From the NCBI RefSeq assembly GCF_013035425.1, contig NZ_WQHX01000007.1, forward strand, positions 124,001 to 188,000: a stretch of 64,000 nucleotides of DNA. Reading direction: 5' to 3'. Below, piece after piece: positions 43,122 through 51,074 of the stretch. The notes under the pieces were generated by a model. It did no database searches. It saw only the letters and a list, made by a program, of their open reading frames with translations, and had not been told where the DNA came from. Source of the DNA: Ruegeria arenilitoris. Its GTDB lineage: Bacteria; Pseudomonadota; Alphaproteobacteria; Rhodobacterales; Rhodobacteraceae. The translations under genes were made by a program, and so were the position numbers. The stretch's first letter is position 1. Every line of letters begins with the position of its first letter.

Positions 43122-43853
43122 TCAGGCCGGCTTGCGGCGCTGTTCTGCAACGTCTTGTGCCAGTTGGCGCGTATAAGTTTCCAAATCCGCCAGCGCCGCG
43201 TCGACAACATCGGCGTCGCGTGCTTCTAACGCATCTGCGATTTTGCTGTGCATAGCAATTATCGCCTCTCGCGACCTCGCTGTGAAGGTGATCATGTTCA
43301 TCAACGGCTGCATAGCTTCAACTGCACCAGCTAATTGATAGGACAAAACCGGATTTCCCGCACCATCCACCAATGCTCGGTGAAAAGCTACATCCGACGT
43401 ACAAAACGCTTCGTCCGTAAGTCCTGGCTGTGACTGTCTGAAAATTTCCGTTCTCATAGTAGCCAAATGGTCAGGCGTACGCCGGTCGGCTGACAAAGCG
43501 GCGCACGCTCTTTCCAGCGCGTACCGTGCCTCGCAAGCCGTATCAAAACTGACTGCATTCATAGATAACAACAGCGTCGAGGTTGTGATTTGCTGGGAAT
43601 AGGCGTCTTCAAAATTAAGCCGATTTACAAATGCTCCACCAGCGGCACCGCGCTGTGTACGGATCAGGGACTGGGCCGCCAACCTCTTTAGCGCCTCGCG
43701 GACTGTTGGACGCGAAACTCTGAACAGATCGGAAAGCTCGGTCTCCGAGGGAAGCCGCTCATCAACAATTAACGCCCCCGATACTATCGCGTCCCGGATG
43801 GCCTGCGCGATCTGTGCGGAAAGGTCGGCAGGGTTTTGTGGGTCTATTTTCAT
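43122..43853 (-). CDS. GntR-family regulator (FadR/FCD type)
   Basis: A DNA-binding regulator of about 243 residues. The N-terminal winged helix is SGALIVDERLPSETELSDLF, then FRVSRPTVREALKRLAAQ (about residues 43-60). The FCD ligand domain follows from about residue 90. Its His, Asp and Arg residues (TSDVAFHRALVDGAGN and AIIAMHSKI) form the usual metal-binding site. It is divergent from the DUF2182-DUF1326-dmdA-acuI genes and upstream of mtoX, with repeated TGTCTGACA-like sites between. It likely controls one or both sides. The ligand is unknown, perhaps a DMSP breakdown product. Confidence 0.88.
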   Translation of the reverse strand: MKIDPQNPADLSAQIAQAIRDAIVSGALIVDERLPSETELSDLFRVSRPTVREALKRLAAQSLIRTQRGAAGGAFVNRLNFEDAYSQQITTSTLLLSMNAVSFDTACEARYALERACAALSADRRTPDHLATMRTEIFRQSQPGLTDEAFCTSDVAFHRALVDGAGNPVLSYQLAGAVEAMQPLMNMITFTARSREAIIAMHSKIADALEARDADVVDAALADLETYTRQLAQDVAEQRRKPA

Positions 43854-43868
43854 GTCCAAAGGCCAGCA

Positions 43869-43907
43869 TGTCAGATTTTATTTGTCTGACATTTAAAAGT
43901 CTGACAT
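43869..43907. promoter_or_regulatory. Repeated GntR/FadR-type operator half sites
   Basis: TGTCAGA (43869-43875), TTGTCTGACA (43882-43891) and AGTCTGACA (43898-43906) lie in tandem between the regulator gene and the DUF2182 gene. The middle copy is a TGTC-N-GACA palindrome, as favoured by FadR-type GntR proteins. The first and second copies also form an inverted pair. Confidence 0.6.
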
Positions 43908-43940
43908 TTGAAAAAGCAAGAACTGAGTCGGGAGGAGAAA

Positions 43941-44732
43941 ATGAGTCGCGCAATGCTACGCAGCGGATTGTGGTTTGGCTTTTACGCCGCCATCCTTTGG
44001 GCGTGGTGGACTATGTTCTCGATGAGCCGCGATATGGATCTGGATTGGATCGGTCGTCCGGGTCCGATGGGCGAAGCCATGCGTGTAATGGACCCGCGGA
44101 TGGACATGTACATGCCCATGGCTGAGTTCGGCCCTTTGTTCTGGATGTGGGCGATTATGATGGCTGCGATGATGTTGCCAACGCTTGTTCCGACTTTGCG
44201 CAGCTATGAAGACCTGATCCGCAGCGCTAACGGAAGCCGCGCTGGTTGGATTGGCGTTCTGAGTGGATACTTCCTTGTCTGGGCGGGCTTTGCGGCACTT
44301 ATCACTGCACTTCAGTTGGCTCTACTTTTTGGTGGTGCAATAGATATGCTGGGGATTGCAAAATCACCTTATCTAGCAGGCGGCTTGTTGGTTTTGGTGG
44401 GCGGATTCCAGTTCACTCGCCTCAAAGAAACTTGCCACGGCATCTGCCACGCTCCTATGACCTACTTTTTGGGGCACTGGAAAACTGGTTATTTCGGCGG
44501 TGTTCGAATGGGGCTTGGCCTCGGTGTTTTCTGCCTAGGTTGCTGTTGGGGCTTCATGGCCCTGGGTTTTGTTGGCGGCGTCATGAGCCTGCTATGGATG
44601 GGTTTGGCGACCCTGTTTATGGTTTTGGAAAAACTTCCCCAAATTGGTCACGCCGTGACCCGACCCATGGGGTTTGCTTTGATCGCGAGCGGAGTGATCC
44701 TGCTCGGGCATCACATCGTTTACGGAGGATAA
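43941..44732 (+). CDS. DUF2182 predicted metal-binding membrane protein
   Basis: A 263-residue integral membrane protein with about six helices. The N-terminal region is very rich in Met (AMRVMDPRMDMYMPMAEF, then MWAIMMAAMMLP). Later Cys and His motifs, KETCHGICHAPM (about residues 173-184) and VFCLGCCWGFMAL (about 203-215), suggest binding of soft metal such as copper. The family is uncharacterised. The ATG at 43941 has a perfect GGAGGAG site; a TTG 33 bases upstream is less likely. DUF1326 follows after 4 bases. In this cluster it could serve copper supply for MtoX. Confidence 0.75.
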   Translation: MSRAMLRSGLWFGFYAAILWAWWTMFSMSRDMDLDWIGRPGPMGEAMRVMDPRMDMYMPMAEFGPLFWMWAIMMAAMMLPTLVPTLRSYEDLIRSANGSRAGWIGVLSGYFLVWAGFAALITALQLALLFGGAIDMLGIAKSPYLAGGLLVLVGGFQFTRLKETCHGICHAPMTYFLGHWKTGYFGGVRMGLGLGVFCLGCCWGFMALGFVGGVMSLLWMGLATLFMVLEKLPQIGHAVTRPMGFALIASGVILLGHHIVYGG

Positions 44733-44736
44733 CGTG

Positions 44737-45441
44737 ATGGCAAAGAACAGAAAACCAGAGGCGGACAAACTGCCCATAAGCCAGCGGATCGACAGTCGTA
44801 TGCCCAACCCGAAGCGGCGTGAAATGAGCCCAACTGACTGGGCAATCAAGGGCGAACTGATCTTAAATTGTTCCTGTGATGTCTTTTGTCCGTGCGTTGT
44901 CTCGCTTGGCGCGCATCCTCCGACCGAAGGTCATTGCCATGCATGGATGGGCGTGATTATCGACGAAGGCAATTTTGAAGGCGAGGACTTATCGGGGCTA
45001 AACGTGGGACTGCTGGTCGATATTCCGGGCCGCATGGGTGAAGGTCAGTGGAAAGTGGCGGCCTATGTGGACGAACGCGCCAGTGGGAAGGCTTACAACG
45101 GCCTCTTACAAATTTTCAGCGGTCAGGCTGGGGGAACGACTGGTTTGTTCACAATGCTTGTCAGCGAGATCATAGGGGCAGAGCGGGCGCCCGTTCAGAT
45201 AGAGCGCGACGGAAACAAACGCCGGATCGTTATTGGACGCAAGATTCAAGGCGAGATTGAGATGTTGGCCGGCAAGGACGCTGATCATCCAGTGATGGTT
45301 TCGAATTCAAAGTACTGGATGGGACCAGATATCATTGTTGCCCGCGGAACAAAATCAAAGGTTCGTGACTATGGTCGCGTTTGGGACTTTGGTGGAAAAT
45401 CCGCTGAGATTTGCCCGATCGACTGGCATGGGCCAAAGTGA
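44737..45441 (+). CDS. DUF1326 family protein
   Basis: A 234-residue soluble protein with the family's Cys-rich N-terminal motif LNCSCDVFCPCVVSLG (about residues 45-60) and GHCHAWMGV (about 67-75), likely a metal or thiol site. The rest is beta-rich (FTMLVSEIIGAERAPVQIE). The function is unknown. The ATG at 44737 sits 8 bases after a GGAGG site inside the end of the DUF2182 gene, so the two are coupled. DUF2182 and DUF1326 neighbours recur together in Proteobacteria, which supports a joint role. Confidence 0.75.
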   Translation: MAKNRKPEADKLPISQRIDSRMPNPKRREMSPTDWAIKGELILNCSCDVFCPCVVSLGAHPPTEGHCHAWMGVIIDEGNFEGEDLSGLNVGLLVDIPGRMGEGQWKVAAYVDERASGKAYNGLLQIFSGQAGGTTGLFTMLVSEIIGAERAPVQIERDGNKRRIVIGRKIQGEIEMLAGKDADHPVMVSNSKYWMGPDIIVARGTKSKVRDYGRVWDFGGKSAEICPIDWHGPK

Positions 45442-45497
45442 CGTTCGACCCTGAACCATCTGTAACCATGTAGTTTTTCTGCCTGAAGGATCGGAAA

Positions 45498-46592
45498 ATG
45501 GCAGTCATCACTCCTAACCGACGCGTACGTAAAACGCCATTTACACCCGGTGTCGAAGCTGCTGGGGTTGGCGGATACACAGTCTACAACCACACGCTTC
45601 TACCCACGTTTTTCGAGAGTGTCGAAGCTGATGCAGCACATCTGAAGCAACACGTTCAGGTCTGGGATGTTTCGTGCGAAAGGCAAGTTCAGGTCAAGGG
45701 ACCGGATGCTTTGCGCCTTATGAAAATGCTAAGCCCACGTGACATGGACCGTATGCAAGCGGATCAATGTTACTATGTACCGATTGTGGATCACAATGGC
45801 GGTATGCTGAATGATCCTGTGGCGATAAAGCTGGCCGACGATCAATACTGGTTGTCTGTGGCTGATGGTGACCTGTGGCAGTTTGCTTTGGGTCTTGCAA
45901 TCGCATTGGGTCTGGATGTCGAGATCACCGAGCCCGATGTTTCGCCGCTTGCGGTTCAGGGTCCAAAGGCCGACGACCTTATGGAACGCGTTTTCGGCGA
46001 TCAGGTAAGGGACATAAAATTCTTCCGTTACAAACGTTTGCGGTTCGAAGATCAAGAATTCATCGTTGCGCGCTCAGGATGGTCAAAACAGGGTGGTTTC
46101 GAAATCTACGTCGAGGGTTCCGAATATGGAATGCCCTTGTGGGATACGTTATTCGCCAACGGGCAGAATTTGAAGGTCAGAGCCGGGTGCCCAAATAATA
46201 TTGAACGGGTTGAAAGCGGGCTGCTTAGCTTTGGCTCTGATATGCGGCGCGAAAATACTCCCTATGAATGTGGATTGGCTAGGTTTTGCAACTCGCCGCT
46301 CGACTATATCGGCAAATCGGCTTTGGCTGGACAAGCCGAAAACGGTCCGCCACGGCAGATAAGACCTTTGGTGATTGAAGGCGAAATTGGACCGTGCACC
46401 CAATCTTGGCCCTTGCTTGCCAACAGCACTCAGGTGGGTCAGGTGGCTTCGGCTGTCTATTCGCCCGAGTTTGGAGTCAACGTGGCAATTGGGATGGTGG
46501 ACCGAGCCTATTGGGAGCCGGGGACACGGATCGAGTTGATGACGGAACACGGAATGCGGTGGGCGGAGGTTCAGCAAAGTTTCTGGCGATGA
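45498..46592 (+). CDS. dmdA: Dimethylsulfoniopropionate demethylase
   Basis: A tetrahydrofolate-dependent enzyme that removes one methyl group from DMSP to give methylmercaptopropionate, the first step of the marine demethylation pathway. The 364-residue protein has the length of Ruegeria DmdA. The N-terminus (NRRVRKTPFTPGVEAAGVGG, then YTVYNHTLLPT) and internal blocks SPRDMDRMQADQCYYVP, ARSGWSKQGGFEIYVEG and CPNNIERVESGLLSFG match Ruegeria DmdA closely from memory, more closely than GcvT. acuI follows after 51 bases, as in other roseobacters. The mtoX gene on the other strand would handle methanethiol produced downstream. dmdB, dmdC and dmdD are not in the window. Confidence 0.93.
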   Translation: MAVITPNRRVRKTPFTPGVEAAGVGGYTVYNHTLLPTFFESVEADAAHLKQHVQVWDVSCERQVQVKGPDALRLMKMLSPRDMDRMQADQCYYVPIVDHNGGMLNDPVAIKLADDQYWLSVADGDLWQFALGLAIALGLDVEITEPDVSPLAVQGPKADDLMERVFGDQVRDIKFFRYKRLRFEDQEFIVARSGWSKQGGFEIYVEGSEYGMPLWDTLFANGQNLKVRAGCPNNIERVESGLLSFGSDMRRENTPYECGLARFCNSPLDYIGKSALAGQAENGPPRQIRPLVIEGEIGPCTQSWPLLANSTQVGQVASAVYSPEFGVNVAIGMVDRAYWEPGTRIELMTEHGMRWAEVQQSFWR

Positions 46593-46643
46593 CCCACGAC
46601 AAACAGCGGACGAAAATTGAGATCGGATTACGGAGATATAACG

Positions 46644-47639
46644 ATGTTCAATGCATTAGTAGTTGAAAAAGATGAAGAAAGTGGCCTGGCCAGTCCTTCG
46701 GTGAAACAACTTTCTGACAGCGATCTCCCACATGGTGAAGTCACGGTGGCAGTTGAGTATTCGACGGTGAACTACAAGGATGGATTATGCATGTCGCCAA
46801 AAGGAGGAGGGTTGGTTCGAAACTATCCTCATGTGCCCGGTATCGATTATGCGGGTACAGTCGAATCCTCTTCCGACGATCGATATAAACCTGGCGACAA
46901 AGTTGTATTGACGGGCTGGCGCGTTGGCGAGGCTCATTGGGGCGGATACTCGCAAAAGGCAAGCGCACTGGCTGATTGGCTTGTGCCGCTGCCGGACGGT
47001 CTAGACACGCGACAAGCTATGGCTGTCGGAACGGCAGGTTTCACGGCCATGTTGGCCGTTATGGCGTTAGAAGACCATGGTTTGAAACCGGGTCACGGTC
47101 CTGTTTTAGTTACAGGGGCCGCTGGTGGTGTAGGCTCTGTCGCGACAGCTATTCTGGCTCATCTGGGCTATGAGGTTGCCGCTGTCACCGGGCGCCCTGA
47201 TACGGCTGACTACCTGAAATCTCTGGGTGCAACGAGTATCGTCCCAAGAGAAGAATTGAATGAAACAACCAAGCGCCCTTTGGAAAGCGAGACTTGGGCA
47301 GGTTGCGTGGACGCCGTCGGCGGCGCGATGTTGGCTCGGGTTCTTGGGCAGATGAAATACGGCGCGTCGGTTGCTGCGGTTGGTCTCGCCGGGGGTGCTG
47401 CTTTGCCCGCTACTGTAATTCCGTTTCTGCTTCGCGGAGTGAATCTGCTGGGGATAGACAGCGTAATGCAGCCCTACGAAAATCGCGTTCGTGCCTGGCA
47501 GCGCATTGCCGCAGACCTGCCGATGAACAAGCTTGAAGCGATGGTCCATCCTGCCACTTTGCAAGATCTGCCAAAACTTGGCGCCGACATACTGCAAGGG
47601 CAGGTTAAAGGGCGCGTAGTCGTAGATTTGAATTCCTGA
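46644..47639 (+). CDS. acuI: Acryloyl-CoA reductase AcuI
   Basis: An NADPH-dependent medium-chain reductase that converts acryloyl-CoA to propionyl-CoA, removing a toxic product of DMSP breakdown. The 331-residue protein is of the YhdH/AcuI type. It has MFNALVVEKDEESGLASPSV at the start, EYSTVNYKDGLCMSPKGG, the nucleotide-binding loop VLVTGAAGGVGSVA (about residues 153-166) and RPDTADYLKSLGA. The ATG at 46644 has a GGAG site upstream. It lies in the same operon as dmdA and ends at a hairpin terminator. Confidence 0.93.
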   Translation: MFNALVVEKDEESGLASPSVKQLSDSDLPHGEVTVAVEYSTVNYKDGLCMSPKGGGLVRNYPHVPGIDYAGTVESSSDDRYKPGDKVVLTGWRVGEAHWGGYSQKASALADWLVPLPDGLDTRQAMAVGTAGFTAMLAVMALEDHGLKPGHGPVLVTGAAGGVGSVATAILAHLGYEVAAVTGRPDTADYLKSLGATSIVPREELNETTKRPLESETWAGCVDAVGGAMLARVLGQMKYGASVAAVGLAGGAALPATVIPFLLRGVNLLGIDSVMQPYENRVRAWQRIAADLPMNKLEAMVHPATLQDLPKLGADILQGQVKGRVVVDLNS

Positions 47640-47648
47640 CTTAAAAAA

Positions 47649-47676
47649 TCAGCGGCCCACACGATTGGGTCGCTGA
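47649..47676 (+). terminator. Terminator of the dmdA-acuI operon
   Basis: An 11-bp stem tcagcggccca/tgggtcgctga with one G-U and a 6-base loop lies 10 bases after the acuI stop. The downstream T content is weak (attaatt). Confidence 0.65.
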
Positions 47677-47813
47677 ATTAATTGGTCAGAAACTTAAAAA
47701 TGGCCGCTAGAGCTCTGGGAATTGCCACATTTGGCGGCCATGATTGCTATACAACCCTATTCCGATGGCTTATGACCCACGGGAACAGCACTTGAAGACG
47801 GGGAGTGAGCAGT

Positions 47814-48377
47814 ATGTCTGACGATTTCGAACTGGACACCGATGATCTGAAGCGCCGAATGGAAGGCGCCATGTCCAATCTCAGGACGGAATTTGCGTCG
47901 TTGCGGACAGGGCGGGCGTCTGCATCCATGCTGGAACCCGTTATGGTTGACGCTTATGGATCTATGACACCGATCAATCAAGTTGGAACAGTGAATGTGC
48001 CCGAGCCCCGTATGGTGACGGTCAACGTTTGGGATAAGTCGCTGGTCGGAAAGGTTGAAAAAGCAATCCGTGAAAGCGGGTTGGGAATTAATCCGCAACT
48101 GAACGGTACGATCATCATGTTGCCCATTCCCGAGCTGAACGAAGAACGTCGTCGGGAACTTGGCAAGGTTGCAGGCCAATATGCTGAAAGCGCGCGTGTT
48201 TCGATCCGCAATGTTCGCCGCGATGGCATGGACCAGATAAAGAAAGCCAAAGCTGACGGTATGTCCGAAGACGACCAAAAGTTCTGGGAAAACGAGGTTC
48301 AGGAACTGACTGACACAATGATCAAATCGGTTGACGAAGCGCTGGAAACTAAACAAGCAGAGATTATGCAGGTCTGA
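47814..48377 (+). CDS. frr: Ribosome recycling factor
   Basis: Splits the post-termination ribosome together with EF-G. The 187-residue protein has the typical start [51 protein letters not shown] and a C-terminal helix ([21 protein letters not shown]). The ATG at 47814 with a GGGGAG site was chosen over a GTG 9 bases upstream. It opens the envelope operon. The usual upstream partner pyrH is not present here; dmdA-acuI lies there instead. Confidence 0.96.
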   Translation: MSDDFELDTDDLKRRMEGAMSNLRTEFASLRTGRASASMLEPVMVDAYGSMTPINQVGTVNVPEPRMVTVNVWDKSLVGKVEKAIRESGLGINPQLNGTIIMLPIPELNEERRRELGKVAGQYAESARVSIRNVRRDGMDQIKKAKADGMSEDDQKFWENEVQELTDTMIKSVDEALETKQAEIMQV

Positions 48378-48386
48378 GAACGTCAC

Positions 48387-49118
48387 ATGCCCAAGGACCC
48401 TAATATGGAGCCTACGCACGGCCCAAAGCATGTTGCCATCATTATGGATGGCAATGGGCGGTGGGCTCAGGCACGAGGTAGACCCAGGCTTTATGGCCAC
48501 CATGCTGGTGCGCGTCGTGTACGCGAGGTGGTCGAAGCCTGCCCAAGACTGGGGATCAAGTATCTCACAATTTTTGCGTTTTCGACAGAGAACTGGAAAA
48601 GGACCCAAGTCGAAGTCGCGGGATTGATGAGCCTGTTCAAGCGCTACATCATCAAGGAGACTCAGACCCTCAAGGAAAACGGTATACGGGTTCGGTTTAT
48701 CGGTGACCGCGTAAGGCTCGACAGTAAGCTTATCGAATTGATGGATATGCTGGAACGAGAGACCCAGGACAACGACCTTGTTCATCTGACAGTCGCCCTC
48801 AACTATGGCGGCAGGGACGAAGTGGCTCGGGCAACAAAGCGCCTTGCGCGCGATGTAGCAGAAGGCAGGCTGCGGCCCGAAGATGTAGATGAAGAAACAC
48901 TTCCTAAGTATTTAGATACGCGCGTTTTACCCGATCCTGATCTTGTGATCCGCACGAGCGGCGAAGCGCGTATCTCCAACTTTCTGCTGTGGCAGTCCGC
49001 TTATTCTGAATACGAGTTCATAGACACGCTTTGGCCCGATTTCACCGCGGCCGAACTTGAACGGTTGTGTCAAAACTTTGGAGCACGCGAGCGGCGGTTT
49101 GGAGCAGTTCCCGCATGA
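48387..49118 (+). CDS. uppS: Undecaprenyl diphosphate synthase (isoprenyl transferase)
   Basis: Extends farnesyl diphosphate in cis steps to the C55 carrier lipid for cell wall and O-antigen synthesis. The 243-residue protein has the active-site start HVAIIMDGNGRWAQARGRPR (catalytic Asp at about residue 19), TIFAFSTENWKR and the C-terminal signature DPDLVIRTSGEARISNFLLW. It overlaps cdsA by four bases (ATGA). Confidence 0.97.
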   Translation: MPKDPNMEPTHGPKHVAIIMDGNGRWAQARGRPRLYGHHAGARRVREVVEACPRLGIKYLTIFAFSTENWKRTQVEVAGLMSLFKRYIIKETQTLKENGIRVRFIGDRVRLDSKLIELMDMLERETQDNDLVHLTVALNYGGRDEVARATKRLARDVAEGRLRPEDVDEETLPKYLDTRVLPDPDLVIRTSGEARISNFLLWQSAYSEYEFIDTLWPDFTAAELERLCQNFGARERRFGAVPA

Positions 49119-49897
49119 GCAATGACCGCTGGTCTGACCTGACAGCACGAGTTTTGTCAGCTGCGGGCCTGACGGCGTTGGGTGCGGTCGAAGTATGGCT
49201 GGGTGGATTGTGGTTCGAAGCCTTCATTGCCGCAGCATGCGGAGTTATGACTTGGGAACTGGTTCGGATGGTCGATTCGGGGCGGCAGAGCGTTGCGTTA
49301 CAAATTGCGCTTTTGACCGCATTTGCGGTTGTTGTAAGCTACCACCTGCCTCCTTTGTACAAATTACCGGTTCTTTTGGCGCCTGCGCTGGTTGGGGCAG
49401 GGCAAATCAAACGCCACCGCGGCATGTTTGTCGGATTTTTAATTTGGATTGCAGCCTCGGGACTGGGATTTATTACCATCCGCGAAAGTATGGGCTTTGG
49501 CTGGATGGTTTGGTTAATCGCCGTTGTAGTCGCCACAGACATTGCCGGGTACTTTGTGGGAAAATCCTTCGGAGGACCAAAGTTCTGGCCCAAAGTTAGT
49601 CCCAAGAAAACGTGGTCCGGAACAGCCGGAGGTTGGGCAGCAGCAGGCTTGGTCGGCGCTGTTTTTGCTTGGAATGCCGGGTTTGGATTTTTTTTCGTTC
49701 TGATTTCCATTCTAACGTCAATGGCCAGTCAGATAGGCGATATTGTGGAAAGCGCAGCAAAGCGCAAACTTGGTGTAAAAGACAGTTCGAACCTGATCCC
49801 GGGCCACGGCGGATTTCTAGACCGATTTGACGGCATGATGGGCGCAGCGTTGTTTGTTCTGATCGCGGGACTAATTTATAGGCCCGGAGGAATGTGA
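49115..49897 (+). CDS. cdsA: Phosphatidate cytidylyltransferase
   Basis: Makes CDP-diacylglycerol from phosphatidate and CTP for phospholipid synthesis, in the inner membrane. About 260 residues with several membrane helices. The family signature is near the C-terminus: KRKLGVKDSSNLIPGHGGFL, then DRFDGMM (about residues 218-244). The start MSNDRWSDLTARV at 49115 overlaps the uppS stop. The stop TGA overlaps the dxr start. Confidence 0.95.
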   Translation: MSNDRWSDLTARVLSAAGLTALGAVEVWLGGLWFEAFIAAACGVMTWELVRMVDSGRQSVALQIALLTAFAVVVSYHLPPLYKLPVLLAPALVGAGQIKRHRGMFVGFLIWIAASGLGFITIRESMGFGWMVWLIAVVVATDIAGYFVGKSFGGPKFWPKVSPKKTWSGTAGGWAAAGLVGAVFAWNAGFGFFFVLISILTSMASQIGDIVESAAKRKLGVKDSSNLIPGHGGFLDRFDGMMGAALFVLIAGLIYRPGGM

Positions 49898-51069
49898 TGC
49901 GAAAGGTGTCCATTTTTGGAGCGACCGGGTCGATCGGCCAAAACACCGTTGATCTGATTTCGCGCGCGCCAACGGAATACGATGTCGTAGCTTTGACTGG
50001 CGGCGCAAACATTTCGCAGTTGGCAGAAGACGCGCGAAATACGGGTGCCCAGATTGCGGTGACCGCCTATGAAAGCAGGCTCCAAGATCTAAAGGATGCG
50101 TTGTCAGGAAGTGGAGTTGAAGCAGCGGCAGGGCAGGCGGCTCTTGTCGAAGCAGCCTCGCGTCCTGTGGACTGGGTCATGTCTGCAATCGTAGGTTCAG
50201 CTGGCTTGGCTCCTGGCATTGAAACACTGAAACAAGGCGCAACGCTGGCGCTGGCAAACAAAGAAACGCTGGTATGTGCGGGTCCCTTGGTTCTTGAAAT
50301 GGCAAAGGCGCATAACGCGCAGATTTTACCAGTAGACAGCGAACATTCGGCTGTTTTTCAGGCTCTGGTCGGCGAGGATATCCGCTCCGTTGACAGGATA
50401 GTAATCACAGCAAGCGGCGGCGCGTTTCGCGATTGGCCAATCGAGGACTTGCCGAGGGCTACTGTCGAACAGGCCTCCAAACATCCCAATTGGGACATGG
50501 GGCAACGAATTACGATCGATAGCGCCTCAATGTTTAATAAAGCTCTGGAGATAATAGAAACAAAAGAGTTTTTTGATATTTCACCAAATCAAATCGAGGT
50601 GGTGATCCACCCGGAATCCATCGTTCACGCACTTGTGGGTTTCCAAGATGGCGCACTCATGGCGCATTTGGGCGTACCGGACATGCGTCATGCAATCGGA
50701 TATGCGCTGAACTGGCCGAACAGGCGAGAATTACCGATCCAAAAGTTAGACTTAGCAGCACTTGGCCAACTGCGTTTCATTGCCCCGGACGAAGCCCGTT
50801 ACCCCGCGTTGCGACTTGCACGGGAAGTTATGGAGAGTGGCGGTCTTTCGGGCGCAGTGTTCAATGCCGCAAAAGAGCGTGCCCTTGATCTGTTTATACA
50901 GCGCAGAATTGGTTTTTTGGAGATGACCGACGTCGTATCATCGGTTTTAGACCGGTTTGACGGTGCAAAAGGCCATATTGATGCCGCTTTGACACTTGAT
51001 AACGTGCTGCAAACGGACCATTTGGCACGTCATTGGGTCGATGAAGCCGTACTAAAACGAGCAGGATAA
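49897..51069 (+). CDS. dxr: 1-deoxy-D-xylulose-5-phosphate reductoisomerase
   Basis: The second step of the MEP isoprenoid pathway, supplying precursors to UppS. The 390-residue protein has the NADPH loop KVSIFGATGSIGQNTVDLI, the metal and substrate site VDSEHSAVFQAL (about residues 146-157), the flexible loop NWDMGQRITIDSASMFNKAL and PESIVHALVGFQDGALMAHL. The ATG at 49897 shares a base with the cdsA stop codon. Confidence 0.97.
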   Translation: MRKVSIFGATGSIGQNTVDLISRAPTEYDVVALTGGANISQLAEDARNTGAQIAVTAYESRLQDLKDALSGSGVEAAAGQAALVEAASRPVDWVMSAIVGSAGLAPGIETLKQGATLALANKETLVCAGPLVLEMAKAHNAQILPVDSEHSAVFQALVGEDIRSVDRIVITASGGAFRDWPIEDLPRATVEQASKHPNWDMGQRITIDSASMFNKALEIIETKEFFDISPNQIEVVIHPESIVHALVGFQDGALMAHLGVPDMRHAIGYALNWPNRRELPIQKLDLAALGQLRFIAPDEARYPALRLAREVMESGGLSGAVFNAAKERALDLFIQRRIGFLEMTDVVSSVLDRFDGAKGHIDAALTLDNVLQTDHLARHWVDEAVLKRAG

Positions 51070-51074
51070 GAATT

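Noticed and set aside
47757..48785. 342-codon minus-strand frame
   Set aside because: It is the antisense shadow of frr and uppS, both of which are unmistakable on the plus strand.
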